From assembly GCA_963702755.1 (NCBI GenBank), contig CAVPDZ010000010.1, positions 124,001 through 188,000 of the forward strand: 64,000 nucleotides of DNA, in the 5' to 3' direction. The notes below the pieces were generated by a model that made no database searches, was not told the DNA's origin, and was given only the letters and a program-made list of their open reading frames with translations. The stretch is from JAJPKK01 sp963702755. Lineage in GTDB: Bacteria > Pseudomonadota > Alphaproteobacteria > Rhizobiales > Xanthobacteraceae. This document shows positions 53,079 to 61,940 of this stretch, one piece after another (position 1 is the stretch's first letter; the number at the start of each line of letters is the position of its first letter). Made by a program: the position numbers and the translations under genes.

Positions 53079-53948
53079 TCACACGATGATGTCGAGGCCG
53101 ATGTCGAGGTTCATCGACGAATTCGTGATGGCGCCTGACGACAGGTAATCGACCCCGGTCGCGGCAACCGCGGCCGCGCTGTCGTGGGTGATGCCGCCCG
53201 ACGCTTCGGTGACGAGGCGTCCCGCCACGAGATCGACCGCCGTCTTGAGCACCGGCGGCGGCATGTTGTCGAGCAGCACCACGTCGGCAAGCCCGCACGC
53301 GAGCACCTCGCGCAGTTGGTCGATGGTGTCGACCTCGATCTCGATCTTGACGAGGTGACCGGCGACGGCGCGCGCCCGTTTGAGCACGGCCGCGATGCCG
53401 CCGGCGACAGCGATGTGGTTGTCCTTGATGAGGATCGCGTCGTCGAGGCCGAAGCGGTGATTGAATCCGCCGCCGCAGCGCACGGCATATTTCTGCAAAG
53501 CGCGCAGGCCCGGCGTCGTCTTGCGCGTGCAGCACACCCGCGCGCGCGTGCCGGCGATGAGCTTCACGAACGTCGCCGTTCCGGTGGCGATCCCCGACAG
53601 ATGGCCGATGAAATTGAGCGCGGTGCGCTCCGCGCCCAGGAGGGCGCGCGCGTTGCCCTCGACGGTCATCAATACGTCGCCTCTGCGGACCTCGGCGCCG
53701 TCGCGGGAATGATTTGTGAGCTTCACGTGCGGATCGAGCCTGCGGAATGTCGCCTCGACAAGCGGCAGGCCGGCGATCACGCCAACGTCGCGCGCCGCCA
53801 CGACGGCGCGCCCGGAGTGGCCGGCCGGAACGGTTGCGATTGACGTCACGTCGCCCGCGCAGCCAAGATCTTCGGCGAGCGCGCGGTTAACCGCCTCCTC
53901 GATTGCGAGCGGCGACAGGAAGGCATCAGGATTTAAGGTCTCGAACAT
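53079..53948 (-). CDS. nadC: carboxylating nicotinate-nucleotide diphosphorylase
   Basis: A 289-residue quinolinate phosphoribosyltransferase that makes nicotinate mononucleotide from quinolinate and PRPP. Motifs: NFIGHLSGIATGTATFVKLI, CTRKTTPGLRALQKYAVRCGGGFNHRFGLDDAILIKDNHI, and IEIEVDTIDQLREVLACGLADVVLLDNM. Typical length. nadA and nadB are not next to it; the NadX-type aspartate dehydrogenase at 18.5 kb could feed the same pathway. Convergent with pnp. Confidence 0.95.
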   Translation of the reverse strand: MFETLNPDAFLSPLAIEEAVNRALAEDLGCAGDVTSIATVPAGHSGRAVVAARDVGVIAGLPLVEATFRRLDPHVKLTNHSRDGAEVRRGDVLMTVEGNARALLGAERTALNFIGHLSGIATGTATFVKLIAGTRARVCCTRKTTPGLRALQKYAVRCGGGFNHRFGLDDAILIKDNHIAVAGGIAAVLKRARAVAGHLVKIEIEVDTIDQLREVLACGLADVVLLDNMPPPVLKTAVDLVAGRLVTEASGGITHDSAAAVAATGVDYLSSGAITNSSMNLDIGLDIIV

Positions 53949-54222
53949 GGCGCACCGGCAGAAATTTTCATTGCCGGATCAATAGCGCATTGGCGCAAAG
54001 GGCGGAACACGCAGGACAGCAGGAATCGCCGTCGCGCCGGCCTTGATTGGCTTGATTGCCGCGCTACATTCCGGCGCGCGCGTGGCTGCTATGCAGGAAA
54101 ATCTGGTTTCAGGGGCCAAACTTTGGTTTGGCCGCTCCGGGCGAGCCCCTAGATAACATCGCACCCAACCGGACCAGGTGAGGTCCGGCGCCGTTGCTCG
54201 CGTTTTATCGAGGACCCCTGCG

Positions 54223-55482
54223 ATGGATGCCGAGACCCCTGACTTCACTCGCAGCAGGCAGCTTTCGCTTTCGACGTGGCGCACGCCAGGCATCATCATC
54301 CTGTGCGGCTGCGCCATCGCGGTGCTGTCGTTTGGTCCGCGCTCGGCCCTCGGCTTCTTTCTGACCCCGCTGTCGCATGAAAACGGCTGGGGGCGTGAAG
54401 TCTTCTCGCTGGCGCTGGCGGTGCAGAACCTGCTCTGGGGCGCGGGGCTGCCGTTCTCCGGCGCCATCGCCGACCGCTTCGGCACGATGCGCGTGCTGAT
54501 CGTCGGCACCCTGATGTACGCGGCGGGCCTGGTCATGATGGCCTACGCCCAATCGCCGGCGATGTTCGAAGTGTCCGCGGGCGCGCTGGTCGGTCTTGGG
54601 ATGTCCGGCTGCTCGTTCAACCTCGTGCTTGCGGCGTTCGGAAAACTGTTGCCCGAGGAGTGGCGCTCGCTCGCCTTCGGTGCCGGGACCGCAGCCGGCT
54701 CATTCGGCCAGTTCATGTTTTCGCCGCTCGCCGTGGCCTTGATCGGCGCATACGGCGTGCAGCAGGCGCTGGTGATTTTCGGCGGCCTCGTCCTCTTGGT
54801 CGTGCCGCTGTCGGTCGCCATTGCCACGCGGCCTCAGACGTCGACCGCGTCGGAGGGACCGGCGCCGACGCAGACGCTGCGGCAATCGCTGGCCGAGGCT
54901 TTGGGGCATCGCTCCTACATCCTGCTGGTGTTGGGATTCTTCACCTGCGGCTTCCAGCTCGCGTTCATCACCGTGCATATGCCGGCTTATCTCGCTGACA
55001 AGGGCATCTCAGCCCAGGTCGGCGGCTGGACGATCGCCGTCATCGGACTGTTCAACATCGTCGGCTCGGTGTCGTCCGGGTGGCTCGGCAGCCGCTTGCC
55101 CAAGCGCTACATCCTCTCGGTGATCTATCTGATCCGCGCGCTCGCGGTGCTCGCCTTGATCTCGTTCCCGGTCACGCCGGTGAGCGCGCTTCTGTTCGGC
55201 GCGGTGATGGGACTGATGTGGCTTTCCACGGTGCCGCCCACCAACGGATTGATCGCGATGATGTTCGGCACCAAATGGCTTGCCATGCTGGCGGGATTTG
55301 CCTTCTTCAGCCATCAGGTCGGCGGCTTCCTCGGCGTCTGGCTCGGCGGTCTCGCCTTCGAGCGGACCGGCTCCTATGACCTCGTCTGGTGGCTGTCGAT
55401 CCTGTTCGGCGTGCTGTCGGCGCTGGTCAATCTGCCGATCGTCGAGAAGCCGGTGCCGCGGATCGCGGAAGCCCGCGCATAA
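54223..55482 (+). CDS. MFS transporter
   Basis: A 419-residue inner-membrane major facilitator with 12 predicted helices. The opening TWRTPGIIILCGCAIAVLSFGPRSALGFFLTPLSHENGW resembles the monocarboxylate/oxalate-formate branch (a conserved first-helix R plus GWGREVFSLALA). The central loop (about 200-225) carries the usual charged break. GAIADRFGTMRVLIVG matches the A-motif position. The ATG at 54223 follows GAGGA; a long frame upstream is not family-like. Substrate probably an organic anion, not provable here. Next to a glycosyltransferase on the same strand. Confidence 0.85.
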   Translation: MDAETPDFTRSRQLSLSTWRTPGIIILCGCAIAVLSFGPRSALGFFLTPLSHENGWGREVFSLALAVQNLLWGAGLPFSGAIADRFGTMRVLIVGTLMYAAGLVMMAYAQSPAMFEVSAGALVGLGMSGCSFNLVLAAFGKLLPEEWRSLAFGAGTAAGSFGQFMFSPLAVALIGAYGVQQALVIFGGLVLLVVPLSVAIATRPQTSTASEGPAPTQTLRQSLAEALGHRSYILLVLGFFTCGFQLAFITVHMPAYLADKGISAQVGGWTIAVIGLFNIVGSVSSGWLGSRLPKRYILSVIYLIRALAVLALISFPVTPVSALLFGAVMGLMWLSTVPPTNGLIAMMFGTKWLAMLAGFAFFSHQVGGFLGVWLGGLAFERTGSYDLVWWLSILFGVLSALVNLPIVEKPVPRIAEARA

Positions 55483-55534
55483 AGTGGAATTCCCGCAGGT
55501 GGAATTTCCGAACATGGGCTGGTAGAGCCGGCCC

Positions 55535-56530
55535 ATGAACGGCACATCGGGAGCTTCGGAGAGCGCGTCTGCACCTGAGCCTGTGACAAGCTCAGGCGCG
55601 AGCGCGCCCGCAATCTCGGTCGTGCTTGCAACTTACAACCGGCGGCACGTTCTGCCGCGGGCGATCGCGAGTGTTCTTGCGCAAAACGCAAGTTTCGAAC
55701 TGATCGTGGTTGACGACGCCTCGCAGGACGACACTGCCGACTATCTCGCAACACTTAACGATCCGCGCATCCGCATCATCGTCGCCGAGCGCAATGGCGG
55801 ACCGGGCGCGGCGCGCAACCGCGGCCTTGCTGCGGCGCGCGCGGCGATCGTCGCCTTTCTCGACAGCGATGATGTTTATCGGCCGGGGCGGCTGGAGATT
55901 CCGCTCGCCGCCTTCGCGGCCGATGCCGGCCTCGTCTGCACCTTGAGTTCGGCGATCAGGCACGATCGCGGCCGCTCCCGCGAGGCCGTGATCCCCGCCG
56001 TGAAGCTCCCCGCGGCGGCCTTCGAATGGGCGATGATCTGCGACCTCGTGCCGGTCGAAGCGACGAGCATTACCGTGCGTCGCGAGGCGGCGCTCGCTGT
56101 CGACGGATTCTGCGAGCGGCTGCGGCTTGCCGAGGATCGCGAATTCCTGATCCGCCTCGCGCGTCGCGGCGGCGCCCAGCTGTTGTCCGAACTGCTGTGG
56201 GAGAAATTCTGGGGCGACGACAATCTGTCCAACGACTGGGCGAACGCCGGCGCGGGTCTTGCCGCCTATGTGCGGGAGCGGCCCGAATTTGTCGGCCGCT
56301 TCCGCAAGGTCGGAAGCTATCTCGCCACCAAGGTGCTCGTCGCCGATCTGCGGCTTCATCTGTGGCGCGCGTTCCTGCGCGATCTCGGTCTGCTGCGCGG
56401 CGCCGGCTTGATCGATGGCAACATCGCGCGGCTCGTGCGCGATCATCGCGCCGTGCGGCACTACCGGCGGACCATGTCGAGCGGCGATGCGCTGCGAAGC
56501 CTCACCGGCCCGCCACCGGAATGGCAGTGA
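55535..56530 (+). CDS. family 2 glycosyltransferase
   Basis: A 331-residue GT2 enzyme. The GT-A fold starts at about residue 26 (ISVVLATYNRRHVLPRAIASVLAQ) with VVDDASQDDT, ERNGGPGAARNRGLAAA and the metal-binding FLDSDDVY. The catalytic-base region is LRLAEDREFLIRLARRGG (ED motif). The first 25 residues are low-complexity Ser/Ala/Pro. A CCTGAGCC ... GGCTCAGG-like inverted repeat lies inside that coding stretch, suggesting insertion of a small palindromic element in frame. Product (polysaccharide or glycoprotein) unknown; isolated from other glycan genes. Confidence 0.85.
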   Translation: MNGTSGASESASAPEPVTSSGASAPAISVVLATYNRRHVLPRAIASVLAQNASFELIVVDDASQDDTADYLATLNDPRIRIIVAERNGGPGAARNRGLAAARAAIVAFLDSDDVYRPGRLEIPLAAFAADAGLVCTLSSAIRHDRGRSREAVIPAVKLPAAAFEWAMICDLVPVEATSITVRREAALAVDGFCERLRLAEDREFLIRLARRGGAQLLSELLWEKFWGDDNLSNDWANAGAGLAAYVRERPEFVGRFRKVGSYLATKVLVADLRLHLWRAFLRDLGLLRGAGLIDGNIARLVRDHRAVRHYRRTMSSGDALRSLTGPPPEWQ

Positions 56531-56638
56531 GGACCATGCCGAGCGCGAGAGCCAACCGGGACACCACGGCGGCGCCTGCTCGCAACGCCTGCCGGCATCG
56601 GGGTATATTGAGGGACCGTTGTTTCGAGGAGAACCCGC

Positions 56639-57625
56639 GTGGCGACATTCAAGGCGATCGTCATCACCAAGACCGAAACCGGCACCGCCGCGGCGCTGAC
56701 GGATTTCGACGAACAGAACCTGATGGAAGGCGATGTCACGATCGCGCCCGAATGGTCGACGGTGAACTACAAGGACGGGCTTGCCGTGACCGGCAAGGCG
56801 CCCGTGGTGCGACGCTTTCCGATGATCGCGGGCGTCGACGCCGCCGCGACCGTCGTCGCGTCATCCCATCCGGCCTGGAAGGCCGGCGACAAGGTGCTGC
56901 TCAACGGCTGGGGCTGCGGCGAGACCCACCTTGGCGTCTATGCCGAAAAGGCGCGGGTCAAGGGCGATTGGCTGATTGCGCTGCCCGCCGGCCTCACCAG
57001 TCGCGAGGCCATGGCGATCGGCACCGCGGGCTATACGGCGATGCTGTGCGTGATGGCGCTGGAGCGTCACGGGATCACGCCCGCGAGCGGCCCCGTCATC
57101 GTCACCGGTGCGGCAGGCGGCGTCGGATCGGTCGCCGTCGCGCTTCTCGCCAAACTTGGCTACCACGTGGTCGCGTCCACTGGGCGCCCGGCCGAGGCCG
57201 AATACCTCAAGGGCCTCGGCGCCGCCGAGGTGATTGCCCGTGCCGACCTGACGGGGCCGGTGCGCCCGCTCGCCAAGGAGCGCTGGGCTGCCGGGGTGGA
57301 CACGGTGGGCTCGACCACCCTTGCCAACGTGCTGTCGATGACCCGTTACGGCGGCGCGGTCGCGGCCTGCGGACTTGCCGGCGGTATGGATTTGCCGACG
57401 ACGGTTGCGCCCTTCATTCTGCGCGCCGTTTCGCTTCTAGGAATCGAGTCCGTCGTGGCGCCGATCGCATTGCGGAAGGAGGCGTGGGGGCGAATCGCGA
57501 AAGACCTCGATCGGCACAAATTGGCCCAGATGACCGAGGAAATTAACCTTGGTGGCGTCATCGACGCTGGTAAAAAAATCGTTGAGGGTGGCGTTCGCGG
57601 ACGACTTGTGGTCAAGATTGCATAA
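56639..57625 (+). CDS. acuI: acrylyl-CoA reductase-like MDR family oxidoreductase (AcuI)
   Basis: A 328-residue zinc-free medium-chain reductase. N-terminal catalytic domain (WSTVNYKDGLAVTGKAPVVRRFPMIAGVDAA), cofactor motif VTGAAGGVGSVAVALLAKLGYHVVASTGR for NADPH, and the AcuI-typical ending NLGGVIDAGKKIVEGGVRGRLVVKIA. AcuI reduces acryloyl-CoA to propionyl-CoA in 3-hydroxypropionate and DMSP metabolism. The GTG at 56639 has GAGGAG eight bases before it. It lies 600 bases from the CaiB/MaoC/CitE trio but is not in the same operon. Confidence 0.9.
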   Translation: MATFKAIVITKTETGTAAALTDFDEQNLMEGDVTIAPEWSTVNYKDGLAVTGKAPVVRRFPMIAGVDAAATVVASSHPAWKAGDKVLLNGWGCGETHLGVYAEKARVKGDWLIALPAGLTSREAMAIGTAGYTAMLCVMALERHGITPASGPVIVTGAAGGVGSVAVALLAKLGYHVVASTGRPAEAEYLKGLGAAEVIARADLTGPVRPLAKERWAAGVDTVGSTTLANVLSMTRYGGAVAACGLAGGMDLPTTVAPFILRAVSLLGIESVVAPIALRKEAWGRIAKDLDRHKLAQMTEEINLGGVIDAGKKIVEGGVRGRLVVKIA

Positions 57626-57738
57626 ACGCCATTCAGAATTTGTCCACCAAATGTGGGCATCTTCAACTTGACGAGTATGGTAAGAGTGTCGTTAACGGGG
57701 ACGGGATTCGAGAATCTCTCGGAGGCGGAGTGGGGGTC

Positions 57739-58188
57739 ATGTGGGCGCGTAGCATCCTGATCATCGCGGGCATCGTCGCGGCGCAGCCGGCCTTGGCGGG
57801 CGAGCTTCGCCCCGAGGAGGCCAAGCGCTTCGTCGCGGGCAAGCACTTCACCTATAGCTGTTTCGACGGCACCACCGGCTCGGGCCGCATCAATGCCGAT
57901 GGCTCGGTGATCGGCACCATGCAGGCGCGGAACGGACCGCTGCGTTTCATCTCGCTGCCGACCGGCACCATCCGGGTGCAGCCGGATTCGATCTGCGCGT
58001 CGGTGAAGGGCATGATGTTCACGCCCTGCTTTACCGTTTATCAGCTCGACGGCAACCGCTTCCGCGGCGCCATCTCGGGATTGGGCTTCGCCTATTGCGA
58101 CTTCGTCCGGCGCAATCCGCGCATGGAGCTGACCGGCACGCGCGCGTCGAATTCGCCGAACTCGCAGCGCGCATCCGCGAACGAATAG
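57739..58188 (+). CDS. small exported protein of unknown function
   Basis: A 149-residue protein with a signal peptide (ILIIAGIVAAQPALAGE, cleavage near residue 21) and a mature domain with three to four Cys (SCFDG, SICAS, TPCFTV, YCDFVRR) that could form disulphides. The sequence has beta-like runs (GSGRINADGSVIGTMQARNGPLRFISLPTGTIRV). I recognise no named family. The ATG at 57739 follows GGAGGCGGAG; a GTG at 57730 is possible. Ends 12 bases from the convergent CoA-transferase gene. Confidence 0.7.
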   Translation: MWARSILIIAGIVAAQPALAGELRPEEAKRFVAGKHFTYSCFDGTTGSGRINADGSVIGTMQARNGPLRFISLPTGTIRVQPDSICASVKGMMFTPCFTVYQLDGNRFRGAISGLGFAYCDFVRRNPRMELTGTRASNSPNSQRASANE

Positions 58189-58199
58189 CGCTTCACCAC

Positions 58200-59417
58200 C
58201 TACGAATTGCGGCGCCCATCGATCGTGGTACGCGCGGCAATCATCTCCCCGATCTCCGCAGAGCCGTAGCCGATCTCGCGCAGGATCGCGACACTGTCGC
58301 CCCCGAGTGCCGGCGCCGGCAGGGTTTCATCGCGCCCGCCGGCGGAGAACCGGTTGGGGAATTTCGTTTCCTTGATGGGACCTTCGATCGGGTGATCGAC
58401 CTCGCGCAAGAACGCGACGTCGGCGAGATGCTCGTCATCGACGAGGCTTTCGAGCGTGTGCATCGGGCCGGCCGGCACGTCGGCCGCCGCGAGGATCGCA
58501 ACCCATTCGGCCGTGGTGCGGGTGCGGAAGCTCGCCGCGCGCAGGTCGAAGTAGGCCCGCACATTGGCAAGCCGCGCCTTGACCGACGAGAACCGCGGAT
58601 CGGACTTGAGTTCCGGCCGGCCGATGGCGTCGAACATCGCGAAGGCCTGGGCGTCGGTATTGGCTGATACGCAGATGTAGCCGTCCTTGGTCGGGACAGG
58701 CTTGCCCATGGGATCGAGCACGCGCGGATCCCCGCTCTCGCCGCGCGGCGGCACGAAGGTGAGGTCGCCCATGTGCTCGGCCAGCACGAAGGCGGCGAGG
58801 TTTTCGAACATCGGCACTTCGATCGCCTCGCCTTCGCCGTTGCGCTCGCGTTCGCGCCGGAACAGCGCGGCCATGATGCTTTGCGTCGCGATGAGGCCGA
58901 CCACGTGATCGGCAAACACCATCGGCACGAAGCGCGGCTCACCCATGGAGCGGCGATTGCATTCGGCAACACCGGACATGCCCTGGATGATGGTGTCGTA
59001 GGCCGGCCGGTCGCGGTAGCGCCCGCCGCGGCCAAAGCCCATCAGGTTGCAGATGATGAGCCGCCGATGTCGCGTGCGCAGCGCCTCGGCGCCGAAGCCG
59101 AGCCGCTCGAGCGCAGCGGGCCGCACATTGGCGATGAAGACGTCAGCGGTCGCGAGCAGCCGGTCGAGCGCTGCGCGACCCGCTGCCTGCTTGAGGTCGA
59201 GGACCAGCGATCGCTTGTTGCGGTTGAAGTGCATGAACTTGCCGCTGAGCGCGCCGCTTTTTGATTTGCCGCCGAGCATGCGCAACAGGTCGCCGCCCGG
59301 CGCCTCGACCTTGATGACGTCGGCGCCATAGTCGGCGAGAAAGAGCGTCGCCGTCGGTCCGACCACCACGCTGGTGAGGTCGACGACCCGGATGCCGGCG
59401 AGCGGGCCGCCGCTCAT
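58200..59417 (-). CDS. CaiB/BaiF family CoA-transferase
   Basis: A 405-residue class III CoA-transferase that moves CoA between carboxylic acids. Family features: GIRVVDLTSVVVGPTATLFLADYGADVIKVEAPGGDLLR, FMHFNRNKRSLVLDLKQAAGRAALDRLLATADVFIANVRPAALERLGFG, then NLMGFGRGGRYRDRPAYDTIIQGMSG; the catalytic Asp is probably the one in RPAYDTIIQ. Starts inside the MaoC-like gene's stop (ATGA at 59414-59417), so the two are an operon. Together with MaoC and the CitE-type lyase it resembles itaconate CoA-transferase (Ict) or mesaconyl-CoA transferase (Mct). Confidence 0.92.
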   Translation of the reverse strand: MSGGPLAGIRVVDLTSVVVGPTATLFLADYGADVIKVEAPGGDLLRMLGGKSKSGALSGKFMHFNRNKRSLVLDLKQAAGRAALDRLLATADVFIANVRPAALERLGFGAEALRTRHRRLIICNLMGFGRGGRYRDRPAYDTIIQGMSGVAECNRRSMGEPRFVPMVFADHVVGLIATQSIMAALFRRERERNGEGEAIEVPMFENLAAFVLAEHMGDLTFVPPRGESGDPRVLDPMGKPVPTKDGYICVSANTDAQAFAMFDAIGRPELKSDPRFSSVKARLANVRAYFDLRAASFRTRTTAEWVAILAAADVPAGPMHTLESLVDDEHLADVAFLREVDHPIEGPIKETKFPNRFSAGGRDETLPAPALGGDSVAILREIGYGSAEIGEMIAARTTIDGRRNS

Positions 59418-60286
59418 GATCTCGGCCCGGATGCCGATCCCGCAAGCGTCACGTCAACGTGATAGGCGAGGCCGCCGCCGGGCGCCGACGCCCACAGCGA
59501 CGCCGTGCCGTCGACGATCCGGCCGTTGAAGGTGACGGTCGAAGGGACGAACAGCGGACTCATGGCGCGTGCCGCATAGGAGGCGATCGGACGCGGCAGG
59601 TGCTCCCGCGCGGTCTCGACGAGGAGCAACGCCGTGAGCCCGCCGTTCATGACGAGCCCCGGATAGCCTTCCGTGTCGCGCGTATAGGGAAGATCGTAGT
59701 GGATGCGATGCGCGTTGAAGGTCAGCGCCGAGTAGCGGAACAGCAGCACGGAATCGAGCGCGATCGGCTTCGACCAGTCGGCCTTTTCCGCGGCCGGGGC
59801 TGCGGCCTCCCGTTGCTGCGCGGCGGTGCCGGCAGCAACCGCCTCGCGATAGACTACGTCCTGCTCCTCCGTGATGGCGACGCCGTCGGGCCCGCTGATC
59901 TCGTGCACCACGGTCATGAGCACGAACGAACCGGTGCGGCCCGACTTCGGCTCGGCCCGTGTCACCGTCGAGACCCGGGAGACCCGGTCGCCGATGTGGA
60001 GGGGACGATGGAAGGTGGTGCGCCGTCCGGCGAACATGCGCCGCGTGTCCTGCAGCGGCGGCATGAAATCGCCGGTCTCGGGGTGGCCGTCGGAGCCGAT
60101 GTCGCTCTCCCGCGCCGTCGTGCCGAACAGGATGGCGTACCAGCTTTCCGGCATGACGCCGCCGCGCCGGAACTTCGTCGGGTCCTGGTCGAGCGTCGCC
60201 GCCATCCGTTCGACGGCGCCGAGCGCGATCTCATCTTCGTCTTTGCGCGTGCGTCCGAGCCAGTTCTTCAGCGCGACTTCGTCCAA
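59414..60286 (-). CDS. MaoC-like FAS1-type dehydratase/hydratase (mesaconyl- or itaconyl-CoA hydratase-like)
   Basis: A 290-residue two-hotdog protein. N-terminal FAS1-like dehydratase domain (about 1-150): PESWYAILFGTTARESDIGSDGHPETGDFMPPLQDTRRMFAGRR. C-terminal MaoC domain with the catalytic RYSALTFNAHRIHYDLPYTRDTEGYPGLVMNG (Asp and His). This layout is that of mesaconyl-C4-CoA hydratase (Meh) and itaconyl-CoA hydratase (Ich). The start is a TTG at 60286 with a GGGAG site. Divergent from the CitE-type lyase, with about 120 bases between starts. Confidence 0.88.
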   Translation of the reverse strand: MDEVALKNWLGRTRKDEDEIALGAVERMAATLDQDPTKFRRGGVMPESWYAILFGTTARESDIGSDGHPETGDFMPPLQDTRRMFAGRRTTFHRPLHIGDRVSRVSTVTRAEPKSGRTGSFVLMTVVHEISGPDGVAITEEQDVVYREAVAAGTAAQQREAAAPAAEKADWSKPIALDSVLLFRYSALTFNAHRIHYDLPYTRDTEGYPGLVMNGGLTALLLVETAREHLPRPIASYAARAMSPLFVPSTVTFNGRIVDGTASLWASAPGGGLAYHVDVTLAGSASGPRS

Positions 60287-60409
60287 GGCGGTGCTCCCTC
60301 ATTCGTCCGATCACGCGGACTTTGAACCGTCGGTGGCAAACGTCAACAAGGGTTGCGCCGCGTCTGATTTGCCGTCAGCCTGCTCGTTCCACACACGATG
60401 GGAGCTGCC

Positions 60410-61249
60410 GTGATCCGATCGCTGCTTTACGTTCCGGTGAGTTCCGAGCGCTTTCTCGCCAAAGCCCACGAGCGCGGCGCCGACGCAATCATCCTCGACC
60501 TTGAGGACGCGGTAGCCCCTTCGGAGAAGGATGCGGCGCGGGACCGGCTTCCGGAGGCAGTCCCGATGGTGGCGCGCGGCGGGGCGACCGTGTTTGTGCG
60601 CATCAATTCCGAGCCGGAGCGCATCCGGCGCGATGCGGAGGCCGCGTGCCGCGTGGGCGCGGCGGGCCTCTTCGTGACGAAGTCGCGCGAGGCAACAGCC
60701 ATCGCGGCGCTGGGTGATTTCCTCGACGGCATCGAACGCGCCATTGGCCGTGCGCCGCTGAAATTTGTGCCGATGATCGAGGATGCGGGCGCGCTGTTCG
60801 ACGCCCGCGCCATTGCGCGCGCGAGCCCGCGCGTCTTTGCGCTCACGACCGGCGGCGAAGACATGGCGACGTCGCTCAATGCCGAACCGACGCCCGAAGT
60901 ACTTCGCTATCCGAAGCTTTTGGTGCATTACGCCGCCAGGGCCGCGGGGGTTCTCTCGTTCGGTCTCTTGCGCACCGTCGCCGACTACGGCGACCTTGAG
61001 GGGATCGAGAAATCTGCCCGCGAGGCGCGCCAATTCGGCTTTGACGGCGCAAGCTGCGTCCATCCATCCGTGGTGCCGATCCTCAACCGCGCCTTTTCAC
61101 CTACGCCGGAAGAGCTTGACCACGCCCGCGCCTTGATCGCGGCATTCGAGGCCCATCGCGCCGCCGGCCGCGGCGCCTTCGCCTTCGAGGGACGCATGGT
61201 GGACGAGCCGGTCGTGCAGCGCGCCCGCGCCCTGCTCGGCAAGGCCTGA
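60410..61249 (+). CDS. HpcH/HpaI aldolase/citrate lyase family protein (CitE/Ccl/Mcl-like)
   Basis: A 279-residue CoA-ester lyase with the TIM barrel of the CitE family. RSLLYVPVSSERFLAKAHERGADAIILDLEDAVAP, FVRINSEP, KFVPMIEDAGALFDARAIARASPRVFALTTGGEDMA and SFGLLRTVADYGDLEG carry the Mg2+ and CoA-binding residues (Glu/Asp in LDLEDAV and MIEDAG). Likely splits citramalyl-, malyl- or methylmalyl-CoA. The GTG at 60410 has GGGAG six bases before it, better than the ATG at 60398. Divergent from the CaiB-MaoC pair. Confidence 0.9.
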   Translation: MIRSLLYVPVSSERFLAKAHERGADAIILDLEDAVAPSEKDAARDRLPEAVPMVARGGATVFVRINSEPERIRRDAEAACRVGAAGLFVTKSREATAIAALGDFLDGIERAIGRAPLKFVPMIEDAGALFDARAIARASPRVFALTTGGEDMATSLNAEPTPEVLRYPKLLVHYAARAAGVLSFGLLRTVADYGDLEGIEKSAREARQFGFDGASCVHPSVVPILNRAFSPTPEELDHARALIAAFEAHRAAGRGAFAFEGRMVDEPVVQRARALLGKA

Positions 61250-61250
61250 C

Positions 61251-61410
61251 TGCACCTCCCCTGGAGGGGGAGGGTCGGACCGCCGCAAGGCGGTCCGGGG
61301 TGGGGTGACAGCGTTGCAGCAATTGCTGCGCTGAATTCGTTGCACCGCTGTCACCCCCTCCCGCCCGCGCTTCGCGCGGGCGACCTCCCCCCTCCAGGGG
61401 GAGGTGAAGC
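61251..61410. repeat. long nested palindromic repeat between convergent genes
   Basis: A symmetrical element of about 160 bases. The outer hairpins CACCTCCCCTGGAGGGGGAGG (left) and CCTCCCCCCTCCAGGGGGAGGTG (right) are inverse relatives. Inside lie GGACCGCCGCAAGGCGGTCC and GCCCGCGCTTCGCGCGGGC, then GGGGTGACAGC ... GCTGTCACCCC. Such elements are dispersed in Bradyrhizobium-type genomes. It separates the CitE-type lyase from the convergent membrane-protein gene and could terminate both. Confidence 0.75.
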
Positions 61411-61420
61411 AAAGTCGCGT

Positions 61421-61925
61421 TCAATGGAAAAACGGGGGGCGGTAGAAGGTCAGCAGGCGGCCGCACACCAGCACGGCGAGCCAGAGCGACAGCGAGGCCC
61501 CGCCCACCAATTTGAGGATCAGCGGCACGCGCGCGCCGGGCGCGAGCGACTTCATGTAGTCGAATAGCCGCGTTCCGTAGAACAGCAGGATGTTAAGGCC
61601 GGCGAGCCGCCATGAACGCGAGCTTGAAGCGAAACGCGGGGTTATAGAAATACTGGTCCGGGTGGCCGAAGAAGAACACGATGCCGGTGAGGACATTCAC
61701 CACATAGCCGCCGACGCCCCACGGGATCAGCCGATGGATGAACCGCGGCGCAATGCCCTTGGCGATGCCAAACAGGCGCAGATCGAACAGCCCGACGGTG
61801 CCGAGCAGCAGCGATAATCCGAGATAGTGCAGCGTCTCGCACAGCGGCCACACCCACTCGTGTCGGATGACGAACATGTGCAGCGCCGTCTCGCGGATTG
61901 CCATTTCCCAAGGTTGAATTTCCAT
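61421..61925 (-). pseudogene. small four-helix membrane protein (DUF6644-like), frameshifted
   Basis: Repaired, about 167 residues with four membrane helices. ALHMFVIRHEWVWPLCETLHYLGLSLLLGTVGLFDLRLFGI at the start, then HRLIPWGVGGYVVNVLTGIVFFFGHPDQYFYNPAFRFKLAFMALAGLNILLFYG. One extra base near 61607-61608 separates FMA from LAGLNILLFYG. It is a relative of the next gene upstream (both have a His-rich, helical layout with NPAFRFKL / NPLFYLKL). The DUF6644 label is a recollection, not a match I could check. Possibly haem-binding (the His in helices), which is speculation. Confidence 0.7.
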
Positions 61926-61940
61926 GGCGCTGTCCGTCGA

